64,000 bases of DNA from Glycomyces tritici (GCF_030403505.1 NZ_JAUEMJ010000002.1:898786-962785), one strand, 5' to 3'. Positions 35,737-46,620 are shown, counted from the first letter of the stretch. Numbers and translations are program-made. Notes: generated from the sequence alone by a model not told the origin.

Positions 35737-37032
35737 TCATGTCCACAGCCCCTTGACGGCGGCGGCCAGTTCGGCCCCCGCGTCGATGCGCAGATGCCTG
35801 CCGCCCGCGACGATGCGGCGGCCGTCCACGATCACGTCGCTGATGTCGGCGGCCGTGGCGGCGTAGACGACCCCGGAGGGATCGATTCCGGCGGTGCGCG
35901 GCGTCCGCAGGTCCACCGTCACCAGGTCGGCCCGCGCCCCGACCTCGATGCGGCCCGCGTCGGGCCAGCCGAGGCTGTCGTGCCTGGTCATCGCACCGAG
36001 GAGTTCGTCGGCGGTGAACCGGCCGCGCTCCTCGCTGACGAGCCGCTCGTGCATCTCCACCGCCCGCGCCTCCTCGAACATGTCCACAATGGCGTTGCTG
36101 TCGGTGCCGAGCGAGAGCCGCACGCCCGCTTCGGCGAGCGCCCGCGCCGGGCCGAGCCCGTCCGCGAGGTCGCGTTCGGTCGTGGGGCAGAAGCTCGCGG
36201 TCGTCCCCGAGCGGCGCAGCAGCTCGATGTCGTGCCCCGCCAGGTGCGTGGCGTGCACCGCCGTCAGGTCCGGGCCGAGGAGCCCGCAACGCTCGAGCAG
36301 TTCCGTTGGGCTGCAACCGTGCACGAGGCGGCACGACTCGTTCTCGGACCGCTGCTCGGAGAGGTGCACATGGACCGGGCGGCCCTCGGTCGAGCACGCG
36401 AACGCCGCGATCGCCTCGTCCGGCACCGCCCGCACCGAGTGCACCGCGGCGCCGATCACCGCGTGACCCGGCGGGTGGAGCTTCTCGACCCGGTCGAGCC
36501 AGGCCTCCAGGCTCCCGTCGCCGAAGCGCCGCTGCGCGCGCTCGAGCGGCAGGCCGAAACCGCCCGCGAGATAGAGGGTGTCGAGCAGCGTGATCCTGAT
36601 GCCCGCATCGGCGGCGGCCTGCATCAGGGCCTCCCCCATGGCGTTCGGGTCCGCGTACGGCCGCCCGCCCGGCGAGTGGTGCAGGTAGTGGAACTCCCCC
36701 ACCGTCGTGATCCCGGCCAGCGCCATCTCGGCGTAGACCCCGCGCGCCAGCCGGTAGTACGAGTCCGGGTCGAGGCGTTCGGCGAGGGCGTACATGCCGT
36801 CGCGCCACGTCCAGAAGGTGCCGGTACCGGCTTGCGTGCGACCGCGCAGCGCCCGGTGGAACGCGTGCGAATGCGCGTTCGCGAACCCCGGCATGGTCAC
36901 GCCCGCAAGCACATCGCCGCGGCGCCTGTCGCCGGGCGTCACCTTGGTGATGCGCCCCTCCGCGACCTCGATCGCCACCGCGTCGGCCGGACCGCCCGGC
37001 AGCAGCGCGTGCTCGGCCCAGAAGGTCAGCAC
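35737..37032 (-). CDS. hutF: Formimidoylglutamate deiminase
   Basis: A 431-residue amidohydrolase converting N-formimino-L-glutamate to N-formyl-L-glutamate. [20 protein letters not shown] holds the metal-binding His pair. [13 protein letters not shown] and [20 protein letters not shown] are the other metal and substrate motifs; the last is typical of HutF. GTG start overlaps the stop of the upstream amidohydrolase gene by seven bases. The 220 bp downstream to hutI is very GC-rich and holds no supportable gene. Its presence means the five-step pathway through formylglutamate is used. Confidence 0.95.
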   Translation of the reverse strand: MLTFWAEHALLPGGPADAVAIEVAEGRITKVTPGDRRRGDVLAGVTMPGFANAHSHAFHRALRGRTQAGTGTFWTWRDGMYALAERLDPDSYYRLARGVYAEMALAGITTVGEFHYLHHSPGGRPYADPNAMGEALMQAAADAGIRITLLDTLYLAGGFGLPLERAQRRFGDGSLEAWLDRVEKLHPPGHAVIGAAVHSVRAVPDEAIAAFACSTEGRPVHVHLSEQRSENESCRLVHGCSPTELLERCGLLGPDLTAVHATHLAGHDIELLRRSGTTASFCPTTERDLADGLGPARALAEAGVRLSLGTDSNAIVDMFEEARAVEMHERLVSEERGRFTADELLGAMTRHDSLGWPDAGRIEVGARADLVTVDLRTPRTAGIDPSGVVYAATAADISDVIVDGRRIVAGGRHLRIDAGAELAAAVKGLWT

Positions 37033-38261
37033 GCCAGGTCCCTCAGCACGGCCGCGAGCGCGTCCACGCCCGCCGCGCAGTCCTCGTCGCTCGCCGACTC
37101 GCCCGGGGCATGCGAGACCCCGGTCGGGTTGCGCACGAACAGCATCGCGGTCGGCACATGTGCGGACAGGACGCCCGCGTCATGGCCCGCCGCGGTCGGC
37201 AGGACCGGCGCACCGCCCAGGAGCGCGGCGATCCGGTCGCGCAGGGCCCCGTCGAACTCGACGATCGGCGACTCCGACTCCGGCACGATCTCGACCCTCG
37301 TGCCGTCACGGCCCGCCCGCTCGACCACTTTGGACTCGAAACCGGTGAGGATCTCGCCGAGCACCGCCTCATCGGGCGCCCGCGCGTCGAGCCAGGCGGT
37401 CACGGAAGCAGCGATCGCGTTGGTGGCGTTCGGCTCCACCTCGACCCGGCCGACCGTGGCGACGCCCCCGGCCAGCCGCGCCTCCTTGCGGGCGGCGAGG
37501 ACCGCGAACGCGAAGGTCAGCATCGGGTCGCGCCGGTCGGGCAGGCGCGTGGTCCCGGCGTGGTCGGCCTCGCCGGTGAACGTGACGCGCCAGCGGCCGT
37601 GCGGCCAGATCGCGCTGGCGACGGCCACGGAGGACTCGCTGCCGTCCAGCGTGCGGCCCTGCTCGATGTGCAGCTCGATGAACGCGGCGAGGCGTTCGAG
37701 CCGTTCGGGGTCGGGCCCGAGGAGGTCCGGTTCGGCTCCGGCCGCGCTCATGGCCGCTTCGAGCGTGACCCCGTCAGGGTCGGTGAGCGCGCGGGCGCGG
37801 TCGGGGGCGATCACGCCGGCCATGAGGCGGGAGCCGAGGCAGGGGACGCCGAAGCGCCCGCCCTCTTCCTCGGTGAACGCGGCGATGCCGATGGGCCGCT
37901 TCGGGTTCGCCCCGTCCGCCCTGAGCCGGTCGACGGCGAGGAAGGCCGAGACGATGCCGAGCGGGCCGTCGTAGGCGCCGCCATGCGGGACGGAGTCGAA
38001 GTGGCTGCCGGTGAGCACTGCTTTGTGCGGATGCGGGGCTTCGGGATCGACCACGAGCTCCTTCTCCGGGTCCCACCAGGCGTAGAGGTTGCCGTTGCGG
38101 TCCTCCTCGTAGCGCAGGCCGCGCAGTTTGGACTGCGCGTGGAACCAGGTGCGCAGGTCCAGGTCGGCCTCGGTCCAGGAGAGGCGCACGTAGCCGCCCG
38201 AGTCGGCGCGGCCGATCGGCGCGATCTCATTCCACAGTCGACGAAATTCGCCCGCGTCCAT
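37026..38261 (-). CDS. M20-family amidohydrolase (allantoate/N-carbamoyl-amino-acid hydrolase type), probable HutG equivalent
   Basis: A 411-residue dinuclear metal hydrolase. LTGSHFDSVPHGGAYDGPLG gives the first metal His and Asp. FTEEEGGRFGVPCLGSR gives the Glu pair. ELHIEQGRTLD and HAGTTRLPDRRDPM are typical of allantoate amidohydrolases and hydantoinase-linked carbamoylases. No dedicated HutG is present in the cluster, while hutF makes formylglutamate. The simplest inference is that this enzyme removes the formyl group. It overlaps hutF by seven bases and follows hutU by 44 bp, which supports a hut role. Confidence 0.88.
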   Translation of the reverse strand: MDAGEFRRLWNEIAPIGRADSGGYVRLSWTEADLDLRTWFHAQSKLRGLRYEEDRNGNLYAWWDPEKELVVDPEAPHPHKAVLTGSHFDSVPHGGAYDGPLGIVSAFLAVDRLRADGANPKRPIGIAAFTEEEGGRFGVPCLGSRLMAGVIAPDRARALTDPDGVTLEAAMSAAGAEPDLLGPDPERLERLAAFIELHIEQGRTLDGSESSVAVASAIWPHGRWRVTFTGEADHAGTTRLPDRRDPMLTFAFAVLAARKEARLAGGVATVGRVEVEPNATNAIAASVTAWLDARAPDEAVLGEILTGFESKVVERAGRDGTRVEIVPESESPIVEFDGALRDRIAALLGGAPVLPTAAGHDAGVLSAHVPTAMLFVRNPTGVSHAPGESASDEDCAAGVDALAAVLRDLAC

Positions 38262-38305
38262 GTCAATCCCCGTTCACAGTTGCAGCGCGGCAGCGCGGAT
38301 GGGCC

Positions 38306-39943
38306 TCAGGACTCCTTGGCGGGCACGCGGACACCGTGGTCCTGCGCAACCCGCTCGGCCTCCTCGTATCCGGCGTCCACGTGGCGGATGACGCCCATGG
38401 CCGGGTCGTTGGCGAGCACCCGCGCGAGCTTCTCGGCCGCGAGCGGCGTACCGTCCGCGACCGTGACCTGCCCGGCGTGGAGGGACCGGCCGATGCCGAC
38501 GCCTCCGCCGTGGTGGATCGACACCCAGCTCGCGCCCGACGCGGTGTTGACGAGGGCGTTGAGCAGGGGCCAGTCCGCGATCGCGTCCGACCCGTCCTTC
38601 ATGCCCTCGGTCTCACGGTAAGGGCTGGCGACCGAGCCGCAGTCGAGGTGGTCCCGGCCGATCACGATGGGGGCCTTCAGGGTGCCGTCGGCGACCATCT
38701 CATTGAAGCGCACGCCCGCGACGTCCCGCTCCCCGTGCCCGAGCCAGCAGATCCGGGCCGGCAGGCCCTGGAACGCGACCCGCTCGCGGGCCAGCGAGAT
38801 CCAGCGGTGCAGGCTGCGGTTCTCCGGGAACAGGTCGAGCACGGCCTGGTCGGTCGCCGCGATGTCGGCCGGGTCGCCCGAGAGCGCGGCCCACCGGAAG
38901 GGGCCCTTGCCTTCGCAGAACAGCGGCCGGATGTAGGCGGGCACGAACCCGGGGAACGCGAAGGCGCGCTTGAAGCCGCCTTCGAGGGCTTCGCCGCGGA
39001 TCGAGTTGCCGTAGTCGAAGACCTCGGCGCCCGCGTCGAGGAAGCCGACCATGGCCTCCACGTGCTGGGCCATGGAGGCCCGGGCCTGCTCGGTGAAGCC
39101 TTCCGCGTCGGCCCGCGCGAGTTCGGCCGCCTCGGTGTAGTCCACCCCGGCGGGCACATAGGACAGAGGGTCGTGCGCGGAGGTCTGGTCGGTGACGATG
39201 TCGATCTCGACCCCGCGCCGCAGGAGCTCGGGGAAGACCTCGGCGGCGTTGCCGACCACGCCGATCGACGTCGCCTCGCCATTGCGCTTGGCGGCCATGG
39301 CCTGCGCGATCGCATCGTCCAGGTCGGCGGCGACCGTGTCGAGGTAGCGGGTCCGCACGCGCCGCTCCAGGCGCTCGGGGTCGACCTCGACGATCAGGCA
39401 CACGCCGCCGTTCATCGTGACCGCGAGCGGCTGCGCCCCGCCCATGCCGCCGCAGCCGGCCGTCAGCGTGAGCGTCCCTTTGAGACTTCCGGCGAAGCGC
39501 CTCTCTGCGACGGCCGCGAACGTCTCGTAGGTGCCCTGCAGGATGCCCTGCGTGCCGATGTAGATCCACGACCCGGCCGTCATCTGCCCGTACATGGTCA
39601 GGCCGAGCGACTCAAGGCGCCGGAACTCGGGCCAAGTGGCCCAGTCGGGCACCAGGTTCGAGTTCGCGATGAGCACGCGCGGCGCCCACTCGTGGGTGCG
39701 CATGACGCCGACCGCGCGGCCGCTCTGCACCAGCAGCGTCTCGTCCGCCTCCAGGGTGAGGAGGGTCCGCAGGATCGCCTTCAGGTCGTCGCGGCTGCGC
39801 GCGGCCTTCCCGGTGCCGCCGTAGACCACCAGGTCCTCAGGGCGCTCGGCCACCGCGGGGTCGAGGTTGTTCTGGAGCATCCGGTACGCCGCCTCGGCCT
39901 GCCACGTCTTGCAGTGCAGGTCAGGGCCGTGTGGTGCGTGCAT
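38306..39943 (-). CDS. hutU: Urocanate hydratase
   Basis: A 545-residue enzyme using tightly bound NAD+ to convert urocanate to imidazolonepropionate. [20 protein letters not shown] is the NAD-binding signature; [20 protein letters not shown] and [20 protein letters not shown] are strongly conserved C-terminal elements. The ATG at 39943 is preferred because GGGGAG lies eight bases upstream and homologues start near [10 protein letters not shown]; an upstream extension to 39973 is possible. It follows hppD by 29 bp. Confidence 0.97.
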   Translation of the reverse strand: MHAPHGPDLHCKTWQAEAAYRMLQNNLDPAVAERPEDLVVYGGTGKAARSRDDLKAILRTLLTLEADETLLVQSGRAVGVMRTHEWAPRVLIANSNLVPDWATWPEFRRLESLGLTMYGQMTAGSWIYIGTQGILQGTYETFAAVAERRFAGSLKGTLTLTAGCGGMGGAQPLAVTMNGGVCLIVEVDPERLERRVRTRYLDTVAADLDDAIAQAMAAKRNGEATSIGVVGNAAEVFPELLRRGVEIDIVTDQTSAHDPLSYVPAGVDYTEAAELARADAEGFTEQARASMAQHVEAMVGFLDAGAEVFDYGNSIRGEALEGGFKRAFAFPGFVPAYIRPLFCEGKGPFRWAALSGDPADIAATDQAVLDLFPENRSLHRWISLARERVAFQGLPARICWLGHGERDVAGVRFNEMVADGTLKAPIVIGRDHLDCGSVASPYRETEGMKDGSDAIADWPLLNALVNTASGASWVSIHHGGGVGIGRSLHAGQVTVADGTPLAAEKLARVLANDPAMGVIRHVDAGYEEAERVAQDHGVRVPAKES

Positions 39944-39972
39944 GTGTCCGCTCCCCGATCGTGCGGCCGCCA

Positions 39973-41211
<1,239 letters not shown>

Positions 41212-41290
41212 TCAGATTCTGGGACAGGGCAAGCAGTCGTCAAAATATTGGTCATCTTGTGCAGATGTATCAATAAGAGCGCGCTTACAC

Positions 41291-41305
41291 TGGTCAATAT
41301 GACCA
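41291..41305. promoter_or_regulatory. Palindromic operator overlapping the Lrp-type gene start
   Basis: TGGTCAATATGACCA is a perfect 6-3-6 inverted repeat that contains the ATG of the Lrp-type gene. A half-site TTGGTCA lies 43 bp upstream at 41248-41254. This fits an autoregulated AsnC-family site also acting on the divergent hppD promoter. Confidence 0.6.
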
Positions 41306-41832
41306 CAGAAGCGGGAATCGATGCACTCGATGCCAGGCTCATCGAACTCCTCGAGGCCGAACCGCGCATCGGCGTGCTGGAGTGCTCGCGGCGGCTCGGG
41401 GTGGCGCGCGGGACGGTGCAGGCGCGGCTCGACAAGCTGACGCAGCGAGCGGTGGTCCGCGACTTCGGGCCGCGGGTCGAGCCCGCGGCCCTCGGCTATC
41501 CGGTGACGGCGTTCGTGACGCTGGAGCTGCGGCAGGCGGTCGGGCACGAGCACATGGCGCAGCGGCTCGGGAAGATCCCCGAAGTCCTCGAGGCGCATAC
41601 GGTCACGGGCCAGGGCGACATGCTGTGCCGGATCGTGGCACGCACCAACGCCGAGCTGCAGGGCGTGATCGACCGCGTGCTGGCGAGCGAAGGGGTCCAG
41701 CGCGCCACGACCGTGATCGCCCTGGCCGAGCAGATCCCGTACCGGACCCTCCCGCTCGTCAAGCAGGCCGCGAACGAACCGGCCCGCCAGAACGCCGCGC
41801 GACCGACCGGACCGGCTTACTCGAAAGAGTGA
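41299..41832 (+). CDS. Lrp/AsnC-family regulator, probably of hppD
   Basis: A 177-residue regulator. The N-terminal HTH (about 8-55) reads DALDARLIELLEAEPRIGVL, then ECSRRLGVARGTVQARLDKL. The C-terminal RAM-type ligand domain includes VTAFVTLELRQAVGHEHMAQ and VTGQGDMLCRIVARTNAELQ. A 25-residue polar tail follows. It is divergent from hppD with 162 bp between starts, and Lrp-type regulators of hppD are known in other bacteria. Likely effectors are tyrosine or phenylalanine. The start codon lies inside a palindrome, suggesting autorepression. Confidence 0.9.
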   Translation: MTTEAGIDALDARLIELLEAEPRIGVLECSRRLGVARGTVQARLDKLTQRAVVRDFGPRVEPAALGYPVTAFVTLELRQAVGHEHMAQRLGKIPEVLEAHTVTGQGDMLCRIVARTNAELQGVIDRVLASEGVQRATTVIALAEQIPYRTLPLVKQAANEPARQNAARPTGPAYSKE

Positions 41833-41952
41833 CATTCTGGCGGGCAAGCCGTTTCCGGTCCGATTCCTGTCGGACCCGCCCGCGAGACTCGCCGTGAGCC
41901 TTCCTTCCCCTCTTGGGAGGGTGGGGGCTCGTGGATGGCCATTCGCGGGGCC

Positions 41953-43176
41953 TCACGATTTCGCAGGCACGATCGTCCCGCTCACCTCGCCCAGGCCGAT
42001 CTCGCCGCCGTTCACGCCGCGCGCGGTCGCGCTGATGACGACCGTGTCGCCGTCTTCGAGGAACTGCCGGTCCTCGCTCTCGCCGACCGTGACCGGCTCC
42101 TTTCCGCCCCAGGTCAGCTCCAGGAACGAGCCGCGCTGACCGGCCTCCGGCCCGGAGACCGTGCCGGAGGCGAACAGGTCGCCGGTGCGCAGTGAGGCGC
42201 CGTTCACCGTCATGTGCGCGAGCATCTGCGCCGGGGTCCAGTACATGCCCGCGAACGGCGGCCGCGAGACCTCGGTCCCGTTCCAGCGCACCGACATCTG
42301 GAGGTCGTAGCCGAACCGCTCGGCCTCCTGCAGGTAGGCGAGCGGGGCCGGGTCCTGGACGGGCGCGGCCGTCTTCGCCCCGGCCAGCGCGTCGAGCGGG
42401 GTCACCCAGTGCCCGATCGAGGTGGCGAAGGACTTGCCGAGGAACGGCCCGAGCGGGACGTACTCCCAGGCCTGGATGTCGCGCGCGGACCAGTCGTTGA
42501 CGAGGACCGCGCCGAACACGTGCTCGGCGAAGTCGTCCGCGCCGACCGGGGTGCCGAGGTCGGAGCCGACGCCGACGACGAAGCCGACCTCGGTCTCGAT
42601 GTCGAGGCGCGCGCTCGGCCCGAACTCGATGGCGGCGTCCTTGGATCTGCGCTGGCCGCACGGCCGCACGATCGGGGTGCCCGAGGGGACGACGGTGCCG
42701 GCGCGGCCGTGGTAGCCGACCGGGAGGTGCTTCCAGTTGGGCAGCAAGGGCTCCGAGTCGGGTCGGAAGAGCCGGCCGAGGTTCGTGGCGTGGTCCTCGG
42801 AGGCGTAGAAGTCCACATAGTCCGCTACCGCGAACGGCAGGTGCATGTGCGCCTTGGCGACCGGGGTGAGGAGGGTCGCGGACTGGTCCTGGTAGCGGCG
42901 GTCGCTCAGGAGCTCGGTGAGCTGGTGGCGCACGAGGCGCCACGCGGGCGGGCCCATGGCCATGAAGCCGTTGAGGTCGTGCTCGTGGAACGCGGGCCGG
43001 ATCCAGGGCAGGAAGAACGTCCCGGTGGCGAGTCCGCGCAGGTCGAGCACCTGGTCGCCGATGCGCACGCCGATGCGCGCGGCGGGGTCCTTCGTGGTGG
43101 AGAAGACGCCGTACGGGAGGTGGTCGAGGCCGAACGGGCCCGCGTCGGCCCCTTCGACCCAGCTGGTGGCGGTCAT
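41953..43176 (-). CDS. fahA: Fumarylacetoacetase
   Basis: A 407-residue enzyme cleaving fumarylacetoacetate to fumarate and acetoacetate. DYVDFYASEDHATNLGRLFR carries the catalytic-site His and the first metal Asp. VGYHGRAGTVVPSGTPI and IETEVGFVVGVGSDLG supply further active-site residues; NDWSARDIQAWEYVPLGPFL is the strongest signature. GAGGGGA precedes the ATG at 43176. It overlaps the stop of the upstream unknown gene (ATGA), so the two are translationally coupled. Confidence 0.96.
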   Translation of the reverse strand: MTATSWVEGADAGPFGLDHLPYGVFSTTKDPAARIGVRIGDQVLDLRGLATGTFFLPWIRPAFHEHDLNGFMAMGPPAWRLVRHQLTELLSDRRYQDQSATLLTPVAKAHMHLPFAVADYVDFYASEDHATNLGRLFRPDSEPLLPNWKHLPVGYHGRAGTVVPSGTPIVRPCGQRRSKDAAIEFGPSARLDIETEVGFVVGVGSDLGTPVGADDFAEHVFGAVLVNDWSARDIQAWEYVPLGPFLGKSFATSIGHWVTPLDALAGAKTAAPVQDPAPLAYLQEAERFGYDLQMSVRWNGTEVSRPPFAGMYWTPAQMLAHMTVNGASLRTGDLFASGTVSGPEAGQRGSFLELTWGGKEPVTVGESEDRQFLEDGDTVVISATARGVNGGEIGLGEVSGTIVPAKS

Positions 43177-43979
43177 GCGCGGTCCCCTCGGTGCAAGAGG
43201 TCGAGTTCGGTGAGGTCGTGGAGCGGTTCGTCGATGCTGCAGGAGCCGTACCCGGTCCACAGGGCGCGGGGGCGGTCGAGGACGCGGCGGGCGCGGGCGG
43301 CGAGGTCGGCGGCGTCGGTGCTGGCGAGCGTCGCGGTGAGGTCGTCGGTGCGGGCGCCCTCGAATGCGTCGGCGGCGGCGACCAGGACGTTGAGGAATCC
43401 GTGGTGGTCGAACCCGGTGGCGGGGTCGCGGTGGCGCACGGCCTGGTGGAGTCCGGCGGTGAGCTTGAACCGGAGTCCGCGCAGGCGGCAGCCGCTGATG
43501 GCGGCGGCGAGGGTCTCGGGCGCTGGGAAGAACTCGGCGGCGAGGCCGCCGGTGCGGAACTTCGGGGTGAACCCGGTGGACCGCACGGCGTCGAGGGCGT
43601 CGTCGCCGAACGGCAGCTCGGCGAAGACCGGCTCGCCCCAGGAGGGCGCGAACGCCATGAGGTGGTCGAGGGCGTGCCGGGACTCGTAGTGCACGACGGT
43701 GACCTGGGGCGGGAGTGCGGCGACGTCGCCGGTGACCTGTTCGAGGTCGCCGTCGACGATGACGCCGATGCGCATCTCGCCCCGCCCGGGGTTGAGTTCG
43801 CGGCCGAGTTCGGCGAGGCGCGACTGGGGTACCAGCAGCGGTCCGACCATGGCCTCGTACCAGGACTGGCGGTACCCGCGGTGGGCGGGGACGGCCGCTT
43901 GCATGGGCGCGTTTCCTGGTGGGAAGAGCGCCGCGTCGTCGATCAGGCCCCGCAGCATCGCGGGTATCGGTCCAACCAT
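43173..43979 (-). CDS. Conserved protein of unknown function coupled to fahA
   Basis: A 268-residue soluble protein starting MVGPIPAMLRGLIDDAALFP. FRTGGLAAEFFPAPETLAAA and GLRFKLTAGLHQAVRHRDPA look like strands and loops of a TIM-barrel-like fold, but I recognise no catalytic motif. It has no glutathione-transferase features. It is the first gene of a two-gene operon with fahA (four-base overlap) and divergent from hmgA. Since no maleylacetoacetate isomerase is seen in the cluster, it is a candidate for that missing step; this is inference from position only. It lies 190 bp from hmgA. Confidence 0.85.
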   Translation of the reverse strand: MVGPIPAMLRGLIDDAALFPPGNAPMQAAVPAHRGYRQSWYEAMVGPLLVPQSRLAELGRELNPGRGEMRIGVIVDGDLEQVTGDVAALPPQVTVVHYESRHALDHLMAFAPSWGEPVFAELPFGDDALDAVRSTGFTPKFRTGGLAAEFFPAPETLAAAISGCRLRGLRFKLTAGLHQAVRHRDPATGFDHHGFLNVLVAAADAFEGARTDDLTATLASTDAADLAARARRVLDRPRALWTGYGSCSIDEPLHDLTELDLLHRGDRA

Positions 43980-44096
43980 GGTGCAGAGCCTAGGCGGTGC
44001 GCGCGGCCCGGGTCCAGCGCTCCGCGCAGCCGGTGCGCGAATGGGCCCGGTCCGCGCGCGGGTGCGCGCGGACCTCTCGAAATCGAACGGCCGGAA

Positions 44097-44117
44097 GGTT
44101 ATCCTCAGGGCATAACC
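44097..44117. promoter_or_regulatory. Inverted repeat in the hmgA/fahA divergent promoter region
   Basis: GGTTAT and ATAACC arms flank a nine-base spacer, 53 bp upstream of hmgA and about 120 bp from the divergent operon. A plausible operator for the homogentisate genes; it does not match the TGGTCA site at the hppD promoter. Confidence 0.5.
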
Positions 44118-44169
44118 GCCGCGGGGCGGGCGTCACCCTCGCCCGCACGCGCACGACAAAGGAGTCGAC

Positions 44170-45354
44170 GTGCCGTTCTACCGTTCCGTCGGGCAGATCC
44201 CCGACAAGCGACACACGCAGTTCCGCCAGGACGACGGGAGCCTGTACGCCGAGGAGCTGATGGGCCAGGAGGGCTTCTCCTCGGACTCCTCGCTCCTCTA
44301 CCACCGCTTCCGGCCGACCGCGATCTCCTCCAGCACCGAGCACCGGCCCGAGCGGGCCGAGCCGGTCGCGAATCACCCCCTCAAGCCCCGCCACTTCCGC
44401 ACCCACAAGCTCAACGGCGGATCGGGCGACGCGATCTTCGGCCGCAACCACCTCTTGTCCAATGCGGACTGCCGCATCTCGTACGCGGTGGCCGACAAGC
44501 CTTCACCGTTGTACCGCAACGCGATCGGCGACGAGTGCATCTACGTCGAGTCCGGCGAGGCGCGCGTCGAGACCTCCTTCGGGGCGATCGACATCGGCCA
44601 GGGCGACTACCTGATCATGCCCATGTCGACGATCTACCGGGTCGTGCCGAAGGGCCCCGAGGCCCTCCGCACCCTGGTGGTCGAGTCGACGGGCCACATC
44701 ACCCCGCCGAAGCGCTACCTCTCGGTGCGGGGCCAGTTCCTGGAGCACAGCCCGTACTGCGAGCGCGACCTGCGCAGCCCCGAGGAGCCCCTCCTCGTGG
44801 ACGGGGAGGACGTGGACGTGTACGTCCAGCACCGGGGCCGCGGCAGCGCGACGCTCTGGACCAAGTTCACGTACGCCCACCACCCGTTCGACGTCGTCGG
44901 CTGGGACGGGTGCCTCTACCCGTGGGTGTTCTCGATCCACGACTTCGAGCCGATCACCGGCCGCATCCACCAGCCGCCGCCCGCGCACCAGGTCTTCCAG
45001 GGCCCGAACTTCGTCATCTGCAACTTCGTGCCGCGCAAAGTGGACTACCACCCGGACGCGATCCCGGTGCCGTACAACCACCACAATGTGGACTCCGACG
45101 AGGTGATGTTCTACTGCGGCGGCAACTACGAGGCCCGCCGCGGCTCCGGCATCGAGCAGGGCTCGATCTCCCTGCACCCCTCGGGTTTCACGCACGGCCC
45201 GCAGCCGGGGGCCGCCGAGCGCTCCATCGGCGCCGACCACTTCGACGAGCTCGCCGTCATGGTCGACACCTTCCGACCCCTCGAGCTCTGCGAACCCGCG
45301 CTCGACGTGGAGGACAGCGACTACGCCTGGACCTGGAACCGCGACGCGGTCTGA
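44170..45354 (+). CDS. hmgA: Homogentisate 1,2-dioxygenase
   Basis: A 394-residue Fe(II) dioxygenase opening homogentisate to maleylacetoacetate. The catalytic cupin is at the C-terminus: VPYNHHNVDSDEVMFYCGGN carries the His/Glu ligand region and SLHPSGFTHGPQPG the last His. FEPITGRIHQPPPAHQVFQG is another conserved stretch. It is shorter than the human enzyme (about 445) but usual for actinobacteria. GTG start five bases after AAAGGAG. Confidence 0.93.
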   Translation: MPFYRSVGQIPDKRHTQFRQDDGSLYAEELMGQEGFSSDSSLLYHRFRPTAISSSTEHRPERAEPVANHPLKPRHFRTHKLNGGSGDAIFGRNHLLSNADCRISYAVADKPSPLYRNAIGDECIYVESGEARVETSFGAIDIGQGDYLIMPMSTIYRVVPKGPEALRTLVVESTGHITPPKRYLSVRGQFLEHSPYCERDLRSPEEPLLVDGEDVDVYVQHRGRGSATLWTKFTYAHHPFDVVGWDGCLYPWVFSIHDFEPITGRIHQPPPAHQVFQGPNFVICNFVPRKVDYHPDAIPVPYNHHNVDSDEVMFYCGGNYEARRGSGIEQGSISLHPSGFTHGPQPGAAERSIGADHFDELAVMVDTFRPLELCEPALDVEDSDYAWTWNRDAV

Positions 45355-45364
45355 CCTGTTGCGA

Positions 45365-45396
45365 CGGTCGGCTCGCCTGCGCAGGGGAGCCGACCG
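45365..45396. terminator. Hairpin between hmgA and the MFS gene
   Basis: A 10-bp perfect stem (CGGTCGGCTC / GAGCCGACCG) with a 12-base loop, ten bases past the hmgA stop and before the convergent MFS stop. Probably serves both genes. Confidence 0.7.
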
Positions 45397-45405
45397 GCCG
45401 CGCGG

Positions 45406-46620
45406 TCACCGCCTCGGTTCGGGCCAGGCCGCGCGCTTCGCTCCGTGCGCGTAGACGACCAGGGCCGCGAGCACGGCGACGCCGCCGCCGAGCGCCATGA
45501 TCGTCGCAGGCGAGGAGCGGTCGACGACGAACCCTCCGGCGAGCGCCCCGATGGCGATGGTGGCCTGGAACGACGCCGTGAACAGCACCGACGAGGCCTC
45601 AATGGACTGCGGAGCGGCCTTGGCGAACCAGGTCTGCGAGCAGACCGGCACGCCGCCGTACGCGACGCCCCAGAGCGTGAGGAGCACGATCGCTCCGGGC
45701 AGGTCGCGGCCGAATACGGGCAGCAGCAGCGTGCTCGCCGCGATCGCGGCCGCCACGGCCGCGAACACGACCCGCGGATACCGGGACACGACGGCGCCGC
45801 ACAGGAAGTTGCCGAGCATCCCGGCCGCGCCGTAGACGAGCAGGACCGCGGTGACGGTGGCCGGACCCGCCCCGGTCACGTCCTCTAGGAACGGCGTGAC
45901 GTACGTGTAGGCGCCGAAGTGCGCGACCACGATGAGGAACGTCAGCACCAGCGCGTATCGCGTACCGGTGCCGCGAAGCAGGCCCCCCAGCTCGGACATG
46001 CGCGTCGGCCGCACGGGCGGCAGCTTCGGAACGGTGAGGATGAGCGCCGCGAGCACTGCGGTGCTCAAGGCGCCCATGACGACGAACGCGGTGCGCCAGC
46101 CCGCGGCCTCGCCGATGAAGGTGCCCGCCGGGACCCCGAGCACCGACCCGAGCGGCACCGCGGAGAAGATCACCGCCGTCGCCCGGCCGACCGACGCGGG
46201 CGGCACGAGCCGGCCGGCGAGGCCGGCCCCGATCGACCAGAAGCCGCCGATGGTCACGCCGACGAGCACCCTGGAGAGGAGCAGCAGCCAGTAGTCCGTG
46301 GCCGCAGCGGCGACGAAGTTGGCGACCGCCAGCAGCAGGATGAGGACGCACAGCATCGCCCGCCGATCGAAGCGCGCCGTCGTGACGGTCACCAGCGGGG
46401 CGGCGACCGCGGCCAGGAGCCCCGGCATGGTCATCATCAGCCCGGCCATGCCGTCCGAGATCGCGAAGCTCGCGCCGATGGAGGTCAGCAGGCCGATCGG
46501 CAGGATCTCGGTGGTGACGATGGCGAAGATGCCCATCGCCACCGCGACCACCGCGGCCCACGGGGTGCGGCGGCGGGCCGCCGGCTCGGTCGTCGTGCGG
46601 GTCGGGGCGGTGGCGTGCAT
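45406..46620 (-). CDS. MFS transporter, DHA1 drug-efflux type
   Basis: A 404-residue protein with 12 predicted helices. FAIVTTEILPIGLLTSIGAS in helix 1 is typical of DHA1 members related to arabinose efflux permeases. LLLLSRVLVGVTIGGFWSIG in helix 4 and PLGSVLGVPAGTFIGEAAGW in helix 5 (motif C-like) indicate a proton antiporter. The loop after helix 2 has TTARFDRRAML in place of a strict motif A. The substrate is unknown. It lies 91 bp downstream of the Nudix gene on the same strand. Confidence 0.9.
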   Translation of the reverse strand: MHATAPTRTTTEPAARRRTPWAAVVAVAMGIFAIVTTEILPIGLLTSIGASFAISDGMAGLMMTMPGLLAAVAAPLVTVTTARFDRRAMLCVLILLLAVANFVAAAATDYWLLLLSRVLVGVTIGGFWSIGAGLAGRLVPPASVGRATAVIFSAVPLGSVLGVPAGTFIGEAAGWRTAFVVMGALSTAVLAALILTVPKLPPVRPTRMSELGGLLRGTGTRYALVLTFLIVVAHFGAYTYVTPFLEDVTGAGPATVTAVLLVYGAAGMLGNFLCGAVVSRYPRVVFAAVAAAIAASTLLLPVFGRDLPGAIVLLTLWGVAYGGVPVCSQTWFAKAAPQSIEASSVLFTASFQATIAIGALAGGFVVDRSSPATIMALGGGVAVLAALVVYAHGAKRAAWPEPRR

